Shown here piece by piece: positions 12,901-21,944 of a DNA stretch of 64,000 nt. Below the pieces are notes generated by a model, which searched no databases, was not told the origin of the DNA, and saw only the letters and a program-made list of their open reading frames with translations. Within the stretch, counting starts at the first letter, position 1; each line of letters opens with the position of its first letter. Made by a program: the position numbers and the translations under genes. The stretch comes from Xenopus tropicalis. Lineage: Eukaryota > Chordata > Amphibia > Anura > Pipidae. The stretch lies in NCBI RefSeq assembly GCF_000004195.4, contig NC_030683.2:73069764-73133763 (forward strand), given 5' to 3'.

Positions 12901-13535
12901 TCATCCCAATCCTCACTCCCCATTTTTTTGTCCTACTGTATCTGTTACTATTTTGTTCTCCTGGGTTACATACACTGCACTAAATAAAAACTATAAAATA
13001 TAATATACCTAAGAAATGCTTACCACGAAAAAGTTTCTGAGCAATGTGCAGTGGGTTACCAAAGCGGAAATTGTCCCCTCTGAATAGAGACTGGATAATT
13101 TTTTCTTGTTGATTAGCATTGTCATCCGGAAAGACAGGCAAAAACTGCTTGAGGTGCTCACGCTGTGAATCAGACAGAACATTCTTCCAGGTATCCCTAC
13201 TGACCACTTCGAAAAATAAGTCTGGCTGTAAAAAAGGGCAATGATAAAATTGTTAAAATATAAAAAGGGAATAAATACAAAAGTAGAATCATACCAAAAT
13301 AGTAAAGAAAAATATTTTAAACAAATAAATTTCAGCATAATATTATTCCTATGAGATAAAAAGTGGTCTAAGAGAGAGTATTATGGAAATAATGGCTTAC
13401 ATCCTCTAAGAGGTCTTCAGGAAGACTGACCCTAGTTCCTCCCAGCATGCATTCTTCCATGATACCAGTTCCATTGCTTTCCACACAAGGTCCCAGCTCC
13501 AGAGGGTCTGTGAGCATGGAGTCAAGAGACTCCAT
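559..13535 (-). CDS. NFRKB: NFRKB, 5' half (INO80 complex subunit), split gene
   Basis: NFRKB is a nuclear subunit of the metazoan INO80 chromatin remodeller. It binds and restrains the deubiquitinase UCHL5 through its DEUBAD domain. Fourteen coding exons (listed separately) join in frame with GT-AG borders into residues 1-524 of a protein that is about 1,300 aa in other vertebrates; the rest lies left of position 1. Residues about 40-155 (exons 2-4) match the DEUBAD region, for example SDSQREHLKQFLP and NFRFGNPLHIAQKLFR. A lysine-rich stretch (VKEKDDKKKKKLKTIK) follows near residue 315. Residues about 362-489 (exons 10-13) match the winged-helix-like domain (APNWCDLVHPALIYLSGE). The start ATG at 13533-13535 gives MESLDSMLTDPLELGP, the family's usual N-terminus. 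Intron 5 holds a CR1 element and intron 12 a second one. Exons 6-13 lie in the left arm of a large inverted repeat. Identification is by recognised similarity to mammalian NFRKB. Confidence 0.95.
941..984 (-). CDS. NFRKB: NFRKB exon 14 (residues 490-503)
   Basis: The 44-nt exon reads ENEDCIDASTPIPR plus two bases of a valine codon. Acceptor TTTTAG and donor GTAAGT. It matches the short ENEDSSD-type linker exon of the family. Confidence 0.9.
1321..2029 (+). mobile_element. CR1 LINE 3' fragment (subfamily A)
   Basis: The plus strand encodes the C-terminal part of a CR1-type reverse transcriptase ORF (LERVQTRATKLVKGMEDL, RLRGDMITLYKYIRGDY), with a frameshift near 1,650-1,669. A 3' end made of ATGTAACT units sits at about 2,010-2,027. 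It is truncated at its 5' side and flanked by short TA tracts. From 1,402 onward it is mirrored at 21,945-22,574, so the insertion predates the inverted duplication. Confidence 0.85.
2217..2296 (-). CDS. NFRKB: NFRKB exon 13 (residues 463-489)
   Basis: The 80-nt exon reads SSSDSEKELVAHFHLWLETK and DQIYSK; the first V codon is split with exon 12. Acceptor TTGCAG, donor GTTTGG. It closes the winged-helix-like domain. A mirrored copy is at 21,677-21,756. Confidence 0.92.
2396..2832. mobile_element. TTAA-flanked MITE (T2/Kolobok-like)
   Basis: The termini are inverted and start or end with TTAA: TTAAAAGGGGTTGTTCCC on the left and GGTAAACCACACCTTTAA on the right. There is no coding potential. It sits in NFRKB intron 12 and is mirrored in the right arm at about 21,141-21,578. 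The family name is inferred from the TTAA target and the AGGGGTGGTTC-like ends. Confidence 0.6.
3227..3292 (-). CDS. NFRKB: NFRKB exon 12 (residues 441-462)
   Basis: The 66-nt exon reads VASSSFTPFVEFREKTQQWK then CV. Acceptor GTTTGTAG, donor GTAAGT. It is part of the winged-helix-like domain. A mirrored copy is at 20,674-20,739. Confidence 0.93.
3401..4229 (-). mobile_element. CR1 LINE copy with internal deletion, left-arm specific
   Basis: The minus strand carries CR1 RT sequence (SGVPQGSVLGPLLFN, FADDTKL, DLGVLVDNKRG) and ACATAGTA-type 3' units at 3,401-3,425. Compared with the copy at 9,153-10,970 it lacks about 447 bp: GCACGAC joins directly to CTTGTTTGCC at 3,710/3,711. The corresponding site in the right arm (near 20,570) is empty, so this insertion followed the inverted duplication. 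The 5' end is truncated at GTCGTTTGT. Confidence 0.92.
4230..4575. repeat. Interspersed repeat containing GGGGCTAGCCATATTC
   Basis: This block begins with TACTGTCA-like sequence and includes GGGGCTAGCCATATTC. It recurs at 44,938-45,210, in weaker form at 36,990-37,130, and mirrored at about 20,230-20,555. It looks like a non-coding miniature transposon family. Exact ends are not determined. Confidence 0.5.
4687..4813 (-). CDS. NFRKB: NFRKB exon 11 (residues 399-440)
   Basis: The 127-nt exon reads LEDKVSDWQSLPASTLNSWF, then SVAPNWCDLVHPALIYLSGE and CK. Acceptor TTGTAG, donor GTGAGT. It is the core of the winged-helix-like domain. A mirrored copy is at 19,973-20,099. Confidence 0.95.
4946..5054 (-). 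CDS. NFRKB: NFRKB exon 10 (residues 362-398)
   Basis: The 109-nt exon reads PLEDVKPPLPFNEISACFFC then LLLDILTMEGPCSLPL, the first helix region of the winged-helix-like domain. Acceptor CTGCAG, donor GTATGA. A mirrored copy is at 19,733-19,841. Confidence 0.95.
6186..6369 (-). CDS. NFRKB: NFRKB exon 9 (residues 301-361)
   Basis: The 184-nt exon reads ALFDLATMKKRVKEKDDKKK and continues through a lysine-rich stretch (KKLKTIKTEVEDYPD) to TLTAVKEE. Acceptor CTAG, donor GTGAGT. The right arm retains only the part from ATGAAAAAACGAG onward. Confidence 0.95.
6574..6658 (-). CDS. NFRKB: NFRKB exon 8 (residues 273-300)
   Basis: The 85-nt exon reads DHPDLITDNLSMNDIMTRVN then AGRKGSLA, strongly matching the conserved DHPDLLTGD...NDIMTRVNAGRKGSLA segment. 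Acceptor CAG, donor GTAAGA. The right-arm duplicate has lost this exon entirely. Confidence 0.95.
6891..6927. repeat. Poly(A) tract
   Basis: An uninterrupted adenine run of about 27 bases lies within intron 8 of NFRKB, in the block absent from the right arm. Confidence 0.8.
7464..7537 (-). CDS. NFRKB: NFRKB exon 7 (residues 248-272)
   Basis: The 74-nt exon reads DKQEFTNHDLKLLLRRHREK then RKRQS. Acceptor CATAG, donor GTAGGG. A mirrored copy is at 17,889-17,962. Confidence 0.94.
7651..7752 (-). CDS. NFRKB: NFRKB exon 6 (residues 214-247)
   Basis: The 102-nt exon reads DLSSWLPESPTHCPSVAVPL then RVIPTLSTQDMKTA, matching the DLSSWLP...VPLRVVPTLS signature of NFRKB. Acceptor TTTAG, donor GTAAAA. 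A mirrored copy is at 17,675-17,776. Confidence 0.96.
7868..9152. other. NFRKB intron 5, no gene seen
   Basis: AT-rich intronic sequence between the inner border of the inverted-repeat arm and a CR1 element. I see no conserved coding exon or RNA gene here. Confidence 0.5.
9153..10970 (-). mobile_element. CR1 LINE, 5'-truncated with broken RT ORF (subfamily B)
   Basis: About 1.8 kb of CR1 non-LTR retrotransposon lies in NFRKB intron 5 on the minus strand. Successive reading frames show NKAPGPDGIHPRVLRELGAE, NYRPVSLTSVVGK, SSNQHGFMKDRSCQTNL, YLDFAKAFDTVPHKRLL, SGVPQGSVLGPLLFN, the catalytic FADDTKL and the CR1-type tail LERVQRRATKLVKGMESL. There are at least two frame breaks (near 10,580 and 9,786-9,866). 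The 3' end at 9,153-9,168 carries ACATAGTA units. The upstream endonuclease part is missing, so the copy is dead. Confidence 0.95.
11724..11898 (-). CDS. NFRKB: NFRKB exon 5 (residues 156-213)
   Basis: The 175-nt exon reads ELLDLARKNGPDQVLKKKPS, then SLRNTPEERETRAQCRYLKI, then LREVKDECGDGTLSSEEE. Acceptor TTAAG, donor GTGAGA. It directly follows the DEUBAD region. It lies in the spacer of the inverted repeat and is not duplicated. Confidence 0.95.
12639..12766 (-). CDS. NFRKB: NFRKB exon 4 (residues 113-155)
   Basis: The 128-nt exon reads DGHFNPEVVKYRQLCLKSQY, then KRYLTSQQQYFHKLLKQILA, then SRK. Acceptor TTCCAG, donor GTAAGT. It is the C-terminal part of the DEUBAD domain. Confidence 0.96.
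13024..13225 (-). CDS. NFRKB: NFRKB exon 3 (residues 46-112)
   Basis: The 202-nt exon begins PDLFFEVVSRDTWKNVLSDS, continues QREHLKQFLPVFPDDNANQQ, and ends NFRFGNPLHIAQKLFR plus one base. Acceptor TTACAG, donor GTAAGC. It is the core of the DEUBAD domain that binds UCHL5 in the mammalian protein. Confidence 0.96.
13401..13535 (-). CDS. NFRKB: NFRKB exon 2 coding part with start codon (residues 1-45)
   Basis: The ATG at 13,533-13,535 opens MESLDSMLTDPLELGPCVES, then NGTGIMEECMLGGTRVSLPE, then DLLED. Ten 5' UTR bases (13,536-13,545) separate it from the acceptor, a long T run followed by TTTAG. A non-coding exon 1 must therefore lie upstream. Donor GTAAGC. Confidence 0.95.
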
Positions 13536-13857
13536 GTCAACTTATCTAAAAAAAAAAAAAAAATAACTTCACTAAGCATAAACCTGATTCAGCTGCAAGA
13601 ATTGGTGTTTACATCACCAGTGCTAAAGAACTATAGTATATATGAACTATGGAAGAAAATACACTGATCGGTCAAAAACAAAGGGGATTTCTGCAGATTG
13701 TGCTTTCTCTTGCCAGTATTGGAAGACAAAAAGTAGCACATTTTAATGAGTGGTTTTTTTTTTATAGGGCTGCTCTTTGTATAGCAACACAGATCAACAT
13801 GCTTTCTGTAAGATTACTATTAATAGAGCATTTTTTTAATTACAAATGTTTCTAAAC

Positions 13858-13952
13858 ATTTGCTCACCAACCCCTTGGATGTTGCTCCCAGCGGCTCTTT
13901 TGAATGTGGCTCACAGGTGAAAAAGTTTAGGGACCCCTGGTTTAAGGCAACC
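13858..13952. repeat. hAT-like miniature element fragment
   Basis: One terminal half of the family also seen at 28,855-29,124, recognisable by TGTGGCTCACAGGTG and GGGACCCCTGG. The opposite end was not found. Confidence 0.45.
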
Positions 13953-15029
13953 CGTGGCTTTGACCCAAAATATGTTGTGTAACCCATCCCAATAAAAACT
14001 TGCTTTGTAGTTAATGATTTAACTTTATGCCTTCATACATTTGTGCTTTGGCAATTATATTTATGGTGCAGCAGAGGACTTCAGAGGAAGAAAGAAAATG
14101 TGTGCATATTTAGCACAGACTACCTGCTACTGTCTTTTTCACAACAGTATAAGCTACATGTCACGAAAAGAGGAACATTCAAGACAATGCACTGGAATGC
14201 AGAAACTCTAATAGAACAAGTCTGCCACTGAAACACAGAATATTCTGTATCACAATAAGTCATTCAGGCATAACCCCATATGTGGTGGTATATTTTATTC
14301 TTCTGCAAGATGCTGGATGGTACTTCAGGTACTGTCTACCAGCTTTCCCTGCTTATGAGGTCAGGGTATGCACCTGAGCTTGATTTCTGTGCAACCCAAA
14401 TAACAATGCAGAGCGAGGTGTGGCTGCAACAAAAGTCAATGGATGCATTACTGTGTTACAATCTGGACAATTGTATTCAAGTCTATATGTATCCAGATTT
14501 AAGCAATAATTACAGTTCAATGTGTAGAAGGTTAGTTTTATCACATACCATTTTGTACGCATGTTGCTAAGATTACCATTACCAATTGCCAAGAAGGATT
14601 CTATTACAATCTTCTTATAATGGTTAAGATAATAATAATTCACGTCACATTGGTTGTCGCTGTTTAGATGCACAACTCATGCTAATTTAAGAAACACCTG
14701 CATGAAATACCCTTTGTGATAGAGAAACTGTTTTCACACCAGCTGTGTCCATTTCAGCAAATTTACTTTCACTTCATTTTTTAATAAACTTCCTGACAAA
14801 CATATGGGGATTTTAGATATCTAGCACTGAGCATTATTAATTTGCATTGTATTTGCACTTAATTGAATTGACCAATATAAGAAAGACCTGTCCGATGGTG
14901 CTTCCTCTACAAAGGTAAAATCCATTTTACAATACACAGGACAAATCATAAAAAATGACTAAATTCTTGCATCAATAATAATGTAAGCCCAAAACTTTTC
15001 TTTAATATGAAAGAATATGTAATTCTAAC

Positions 15030-15400
15030 CCCACTGGTGTGCGATCCGTTTCCCCACCAAGCCAGGTATACACCTGCTAAGAGTGAGCCCCCTTCGGATG
15101 TGTCGCTCCACTTCCAATCACAGAGTGTTTGACACAGGTAAGTCCCCACCCCCTTCCGGGTGCGCCGCTCCGCTACATACTCTACCCGCTCCTGGCGTTG
15201 AGCCCCTCTGTGGCACGCTCCACATCAGGAGTACCGGCGGGTTTAGAAAAAGCTATATGTGCTTCTATCAGCGCACTCGCCTCACCACTTCTCGGCGTCT
15301 CCCTCACTGACGGCGCAAGGAAGTGACGTCATCACACTGCGCGCTCTGCAGGAGATGAACGCAACGGTACACAGCAACTACACTGCTCAGTCCCTGGCTG
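15030..15400 (-). promoter_or_regulatory. Candidate NFRKB promoter and non-coding exon 1
   Basis: This CpG-richer block upstream of exon 2 contains a perfect palindromic CRE, TGACGTCA, at 15,324-15,331 and an ETS-like CTTCCGG at 15,153-15,159. On the minus strand a donor-like GTGAGG follows CCGAGAAGTG at 15,285/15,286, which could end a 5' UTR exon of a few tens of bases starting near the CRE. There is no TATA box, as expected for a housekeeping INO80 subunit. The start site itself is inferred. Confidence 0.5.
15085..15230. repeat. Three imperfect repeats of about 58 bp in the promoter block
   Basis: Units starting near 15,085, 15,141 and 15,199 share the pattern GAGCCCC, then GG, then CGCTCC, then CA. 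Their spacing is 56-59 bp. They are degenerate and recognised only by eye. Confidence 0.45.
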
Positions 15401-15474
15401 GTTGGGACCTACTGTTATATATTCTGGCAAGCTGATAAACCAATACATTCCACAGCCTAAATACTCTGTATAAT

Positions 15475-16100
15475 GGCACATTCCAAGAAGCATTTAGACT
15501 TAATAGAGGACCGGTCTTCACAGCAGGATGAAGCTACTCTACCTTAGTAGAAACCATCCAAACATTCTAAAAAGAGACCCAAGAAATGGGATCCTTCCCT
15601 TCCTAAATTACTTAACATGGCAAACTGCAGCAAGGTATTGAGTCTGATACAGACACTACTCATGCTTGCTCACTTACCACTACTGCACTAATCCATTCCA
15701 CACAGGACTTGTCCAGTCCTCCCCAATTTTCTCCGGGCCTGTCTAGCCCAACTATTAATCTTCTGCCTGAGAATTCTCTCAGTTTCTGAATCATATTAAT
15801 ACTTTAATACTTCTATCCAGCAGGCAGTTTTTGCCCTATCACTTCCTAAGCAACACAGGCCTAAACTACAATCCAGTACTAAAGCTCAAGCCACTTCAGC
15901 CCCCTTATCTTCCCAGTCCGAATCAGTCTCTGACTCAGACTCTAGTGAAAGTGGCTCATCGCAATCCAGTGGTTCTCAGTCAGATGAGGAATCAACCGCC
16001 AAGCAGCCAGATGATGTCAAAGCTCTTTTAAGGCATCTCTATGACACACTAGACATGAAACAGACAAATCCAAATCCTCTTTTAATGAGGAGTTAGACTA
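15475..16100 (+). pseudogene. Degraded retroelement ORF (gag-like), uncertain
   Basis: The plus strand has an ATG at 15,475 opening MAHSKKHLDLIEDRSSQQDE, then stops. Further on is a serine/aspartate-rich segment (SQSESVSDSDSSESGSSQSS) leading to DDVKALLRHLYDTLDMK. Several stops and frame changes interrupt it. The composition resembles gag-like ORFs of DIRS or other retroelements. I do not recognise a specific family. Confidence 0.3.
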
Positions 16101-16159
16101 CACCAGCTGTTTCTCATGGCTAGCCAAGTACAGACTTTATATTTAAGTTTTTCTCTTTC

Positions 16160-16512
16160 CACTGTTACTGGGGCTTTCTTAATCTGCCTGCTAATAATAT
16201 CCTCACCTGCTAGCTAGCCAATGCATTTGCTTATTACCTAAACTGTGAGCTCCAATACTGCTTTGACAGGGTTTTTACTAGGTCATGTGACCTACATTGT
16301 AACAAAACCCCTGTACGTAGTGTTTGCCTTTCTATGTCCTAAGTGCCTTCTTAATTCTTTCTTATTGCGTTAACTGCTATTTAAGATGGTTTGAGACAGC
16401 CACATGGAGCAGAACTGGCAGCTTTATAGTTTGTAAGAATAAACTATGCAACTAATACCTTCTGTGTGTGTGTGTGTAGTTCAAGACAGTACAGCTCCCT
16501 GTCATGTACACC
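16160..16512 (+). repeat. LTR-like sequence, uncertain
   Basis: It begins TGTTACTGGGG. It contains a CCAAT-type box (AGCCAATG), a TATA-like CTATTTAAG at about 16,378, an AATAAA signal at about 16,438 and a short (TG)n run near 16,462. This order is expected of a long terminal repeat. I found no partner LTR or target-site duplication. Confidence 0.3.
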
Positions 16513-17096
16513 TTAGGAATGACCAAAGAATCTTGGAATGTGCCACTTTGCTAGTCACCTTGCTATCCCTGCTCTAATACTGAATATCAAATCCAAAGCC
16601 TTTGTGTCAGCCAATCATTCCCACTGGCATAGACCACCAGGGGCCCTCGCCAGTGCAGACCCTCTTTCTGCCATGAGATTGTTAACTTTTCAGTTTATAC
16701 TCGCCTCACTGCTCTCGGTTCAGTGAATAAAATAAGAGGCAACTGGACATATTTGTCAATGAGGTGTGCACTGCAGGGATCATCACCACAAAGGAAAGCA
16801 ATTTCTTAACAGTAGCAGGTCCTAATTTGCCTAGCCTGTCCACAACAGGCTACAAAACCCTTCTGGTTGACTGGTTGTTGTGGGTATTGGTAGTCTAGGT
16901 GAAAAGGCATGTGTATTTGTAAACTGTTTCCTACAGAAATTTGTAATGTTATTAAAGTCATGTGTGTGATTCATTAGACCTGTTAATAAAACTTCAGGGT
17001 TACGAATAACCTTTTGATTACTTGTGATGCAGAAGCACTTTATTCTATAAGAATAGAGCTAAGTCTGCTGGCAGTGGGCTTTTTTTTCTGGAGCAG

Positions 17097-17559
17097 AGTT
17101 ACATAGTTACATAGAGTTGAAAAAGGACTAGAGTCCATCAAGTTCAACCCTTCCAAGTAAACCCAGAACACACAACCTATACTTACCAATCTATACCAAC
17201 ACATAGATAACTATATATACAAATATTAATACTAACTGTAGATATTAGTATCACAATAGCCTTGAATATTATGCTTGTTCAAGAACTTATCCAGGCCCCT
17301 CTTAAAGGCATAAACAGAATCTGCCATTACCACATCACTAGGAAGGGCATTCCCCAACCTCACTGCCCTCACCATAAAAAACCACCTACGCTGCTTCAAA
17401 TGGAAACTCTGTTCCTCTAATCTATAGGGGTGACCTCTGGTGCATTGATTGTTTTTATGGAAAAAAATAACACCCCTTATCTGCCTATAATCCCCTCTAA
17501 TGTATTTGTACAGAGTAATCATGTCCCCTCGCAAGTGCCTCTTTTCCAGAGAAAACAAC
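17097..17559 (-). mobile_element. CR1 LINE 3' fragment cut at the inverted-repeat junction
   Basis: The minus strand reads LEKRHLRGDMITLYKYIRGD and RRWFFMVRAVRLGNALPSDV, the same CR1 subfamily as at 1.3-2.0 and 21.9-22.6 kb. The ACATAGTT 3' units are at 17,100-17,115. The element stops abruptly at GAGAAAACAAC (17,559) and continues directly into the right arm, marking a rearrangement breakpoint. Confidence 0.88.
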
Positions 17560-18937
17560 AAAAGGCCTTTATTTTATGCATCTAAATATAGTAATAAAAC
17601 CTGCCAGTGATAATCTCACAATTAACTTAAAATGTCAATAGCAGTTTTCCCCATTTTTCTTTTCAATTATTTAGATTTGAGTTCCTGGCTTCCAGAATCT
17701 CCCACACACTGTCCAAGTGTTGCTGTCCCTCTTAGAGTTATACCAACACTTTCTACACAGGACATGAAAACTGCTGGTAAAGTTTTCTTTTTCATTTTAA
17801 CCATTCCTTTTTATATATTTTTTTTTCTTGCGAGTTTTTATTTTAGTAAGGCTTAAAAAATTCTTATTCTGAATTTAATTTGTCATAGATAAACAGGAAT
17901 TTACTAACCATGACCTGAAGCTGCTTTTAAGAAGGCATCGGGAGAAGAGGAAACGTCAGTCGGTAGGGATCACATAGCAAATAACAAGCATTTTGTTCTT
18001 AGGAGTAAAAGTAAAACTGCATTTAAATGTCTTCATTATTCCAAATTGCATTGTAAATTTAAGGTTTGCCTCTTCTGCCTGTAGGTAGAAAAACTGCCAA
18101 AAAAATGATTTTTTTCCTTTGGGATGTCTGAATGACTTGTGTTTTGAATGAAAGAACTTTGCAGAAGAGCCTTCAAGTAAAGAGGGCCATACACGGGCTG
18201 TTTTAAGATGCTAATTTGGCCCTTTCCTCTCCTGACAGCCATCATTGCCACCTATTATGATCCTTTAAAGTGGGCTTATTGGTGAAAGATCTGCTTGTTT
18301 GGTGCATGTATGAGCACCTAACCTAAAAAGGATTCTCATTCTAACACTTTGGTGGTGGTGGCAGTGAAATCTTATGGGTAATGCCTGAAATGTTGCTCCT
18401 TTGCTGCCAGTAGGGAATCATAAGAGATCAATGAAAAAACGAGTGAAAGAGAAAGATGACAAGAAGAAAAAAAAGCTTAAAACTATTAAAACAGAGGTGG
18501 AAGATTACCCTGACATGCCTGATGAAGCTGACATTATGCCTGCCGTTCTGCCTCCTGAGACACCTCAAGTAACTTTGACTGCTGTGAAGGAAGAGTGAGT
18601 TGCCATAATTTGAGTAAAAAAAGGTTTATATACATGTATTTTTATTACTACTGTTTTAATGCACTAAACAAATTAATCTACAGCCCCCAAGTTGAAATGA
18701 TATCACCCCCCTCCCAGCAGCCGATCAGCAGAAGGTAGCAAGATTGCAGCTCCCAGTAGATATTTGAATAGCACTCAATAGTAAGAAATACAAGTCTGGC
18801 TTGGGACTCCTCCAGTTACATGGGAGTAGGAGAAACAAAAGGTTACCTGAAAGCAGTTCTCATGTGTAGGGCTAGCTCCTTCTGAAAGCTTAGACTCCGG
18901 CACGATACACTGAGATGACTGCCTACACACCAATATT

Positions 18938-18959
18938 AAAAAAAAAAAAAAAAAAAAAA
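18938..18959. repeat. Poly(A) tract in right arm
   Basis: An adenine run of about 21 bases, longer than the matching T run in the left arm near 5,831-5,842. It is an arm-specific length difference. Confidence 0.7.
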
Positions 18960-21140
18960 TTTGTTGGTTATAGAAATTTTTTTTTAAATGGTGGAGTGAA
19001 TTATTTGTTATGTAAACAGTGTAGTTTAGAAATAAAACTTATACCATAAAAATCACGACAGTATCCCTTTAACTTGGAGCACCATTGCTTAAGAGTATTA
19101 CAATTTTTTTTTTAAGTTTAAAAATACCCAGAATGGATTTAAAGCATAATAAAGATTGAGGAAAGGGTGCTAGCTTAATTTTACAGAGAAAAAGAAGAGT
19201 GTTTAAAATCAGGATCTGGAAATTAACATATTTTTATGTTTGTATAATGGGTTTATACTTAAATAGTAAGAGAGATCTTGGTTGGAAAAGAAGAGGGCAT
19301 GGTTAAACTGTGTAGTTGGCCTTTAAGTGGACCTCCTTCTGAAATCATGTCTCTTGAAGAATTGCAGCATTAGGGTTTTCAACTGGCCAGTGATCATACA
19401 GCATTCACTGTTTCCAGTTTGCTTTTGTGGATTGGAAAGCAGGTTGTTAGAGCACACCTAATACTATTCTGTGATTGCCCCACACATGTAATTAAGGTTT
19501 AGATTTGGTCATTCTTTGCAGTTTATACTGGAATATTTTTTAACTGGCATTATGGGGAGGTTGCCTGACACTTGTCAGCACAGAGCCATAGACCAGCATA
19601 TTTTTCCTTCTCAAGTTGAATTCTAGAAACGATATGCTTTATTTTTTCCCATTTGTTTACTAGTTTTATTTAACATAGTATTTGGTTTGCTTGAATAGTG
19701 TTTTAAATTAAATTGTTTTAATCTTTCTGCAGACCATTAGAAGATGTGAAACCTCCACTTCCATTTAATGAAATCTCAGCATGTTTTTTCTGTCTTCTCC
19801 TGGATATTCTTACAATGGAAGGGCCCTGTAGCCTCCCACTGGTATGAGCAGTTGGTTGCTTATAAAAGTTTGTGCAAATGTGTTTGGGTTTGGTTGCATC
19901 TGTTTATTTTAAACCTGATCATTTTACCTTTTGTTAATCATTCTGTGAGTTGTATTCTGTTTTTGTCTTTAGCTTGAAGATAAGGTATCTGATTGGCAGT
20001 CCTTACCAGCTAGTACATTAAATAGCTGGTTCTCAGTAGCTCCAAATTGGTGTGATTTGGTGCACCCTGCTCTCATCTACTTGAGTGGGGAGTGCAAAGG
20101 TGAGTTTGCTGGAAGAAATAAGAGGAGTGTGAAATGTTACCTTTACAGATTTCAGCTGAAACTTGCTTGTAAAGACGCAAGCATTATCTACTTTTTAACA
20201 CATGCTAACCTGTAACTCTAATTGCTTAATTACCCTGTCCCATCACTCCTCATTTTTTCACCATCTTTCCCCAGCTTCCCAGGCATTCCCTGTGGCTTTT
20301 CTTTCTGCCGAAAGGGCAAGGGATACCTGGGAAGCTGGGGTATCGCTCCAACTTGCAGCTCAGCAGTAAAGTGTGACTAAAGTTCATCAGAGCAGAGATC
20401 ACATGGCTGTGCAACCCTGGGAATCGAAGAATATGGCTAGCCCCATGGGAAATTTAAAAATTAAATGTAAAAACAGATTTCAATGCAGGATTTTGCTGGA
20501 GAAGCTCTATTAACTAATGTGTTTTGGAAAAAAGCATGTTTTGCCATGACAGTATTCTTTTAAACACAGGAATTCCAAAACCCTTTGACTGAAAAGTTTA
20601 CTTACATTTAGGTATGAATTACTTAGCCAAGTTTATATTTTTTGTATAAATATTGTTTTTGTTTTGTTTGTAGTTGCTTCTTCCAGTTTTACTCCATTTG
20701 TTGAGTTTAGAGAGAAAACTCAGCAATGGAAGTGCGTTGGTAAGTACTACAACTTGTATACGTTGAGCTCATGTTTGAGTATTGTGTCCTGTTCAGTGAA
20801 AAAAAATTACATTACATTATATTTTTATATCTGCTAAGTGAGTTGATTGTAAAAATCTTAACTTATTGCTTTTAGAAATACTAAGGGGCTAATTTATTAG
20901 AGAGTGAAATTAGATTTTAATTCAGTCAGCAAATTGTTATCAGGTGGCGGTCAAAAACATTAAAATGGTAAATTGAGCAGGAGAACACAGGTGAGGTGGC
21001 ATATGTCAGTACAGATGAGAGCATGGGAGGAAAGGGATACAAACAGGGCAAGAGCACAAACTAAGAGAGACCCAGTACACACACATAATAGAATAGGGAA
21101 GTGAAGGAAAGAAGGAAAATGGGTCTGAGATTTGAGAATG

Positions 21141-21578
21141 TTAAAGGTGTGGTTTACCTACAGGTTAACGGAGTATGTAATAGAATGTCCTATTTTTAGC
21201 AAGTTTCCAATTGGTCTTAGTTTTTTATAGTTTTTGAATTATTATTTGCCTTCCTCGTCTGACTCTTTCTAGGTTCCAAATGGACCCCAGCAGCCAAAAA
21301 ACTATTTCTCTGTGAGGCTACAATGTTATTGTTACTTTGTATTACTTCTCTTTCTATTTAGGCCCTCCTTTATTCATATTACTGTCTTCTTTCTGGTTGC
21401 TAGGTTAAATTGGACCCTAGCAACCTGATAGGGGCTCTAATTCCAAACTGGAGAACTGATGGGAAAAAAAGCTAAATAATTTAAAAACTCCAAATAATAA
21501 AACTGAAGACCAGTTACAAATATACCTCATAGCACTCTCTACATCATACTTAATTTAAATGGGAACAACCCCTTTTAA
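21141..21578. mobile_element. TTAA-flanked MITE, mirrored copy
   Basis: Right-arm counterpart of the element at 2,396-2,832, with ends TTAAAGGTGTGGTTTACC and GGGAACAACCCCTTTTAA. It was carried by the duplication and is not an independent insertion. Confidence 0.6.
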
Positions 21579-21944
21579 AAGTAATACTGCAGAAATAATA
21601 AAAAGATTCAGCATTATTTTGTTTTCTACAAAATAGTAAACATACTTTTTCTAAATGGGTTAATGTTTTTTTGCAGTGTCCTCTAGTGACTCTGAGAAAG
21701 AACTAGTGGCTCATTTTCACCTCTGGCTGGAAACAAAGGATCAGATATATAGCAAGGTTTGGATTATTTCTTACTTTATCTGTGTGTAGTTTTGTGCAGC
21801 TTGCATAATATCTCCTGAAGTCTAATATCCCATTAAATTTTTACGTCTAGTAACCTTGCTTTAGCTTTGTTTGGTAAAAACAAAGCTGAACACTGTATTA
21901 TGACCAATTTTATCAGTATATTTAGATGCATTTTATATATATAT

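Larger units (their letters stand above)
17675..21756 (+). pseudogene. NFRKB partial inverted copy (exons 6-13, exon 8 lost)
   Basis: On the plus strand the exons are at 17,675-17,776 (6'), 17,889-17,962 (7'), 18,430-18,594 (9', front missing), 19,733-19,841 (10'), 19,973-20,099 (11'), 20,674-20,739 (12') and 21,677-21,756 (13'). All have recognisable splice sites and open coding sequence nearly identical to the functional minus-strand exons. A deletion joins intron 8 (AGAGATC) to AATGAAAAAACG inside exon 9, removing exon 8 and the exon 9 acceptor. No promoter, exons 2-5 or 3' exons are attached on this strand, so it cannot make NFRKB. The good preservation points to a recent duplication. Confidence 0.9.

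Noticed and set aside
17675..21756. Right-arm copy as the functional NFRKB
   Set aside because: It lacks exon 8 and the start of exon 9 and is not collinear with exons 2-5, whereas the left-arm exons continue in frame from exon 5.
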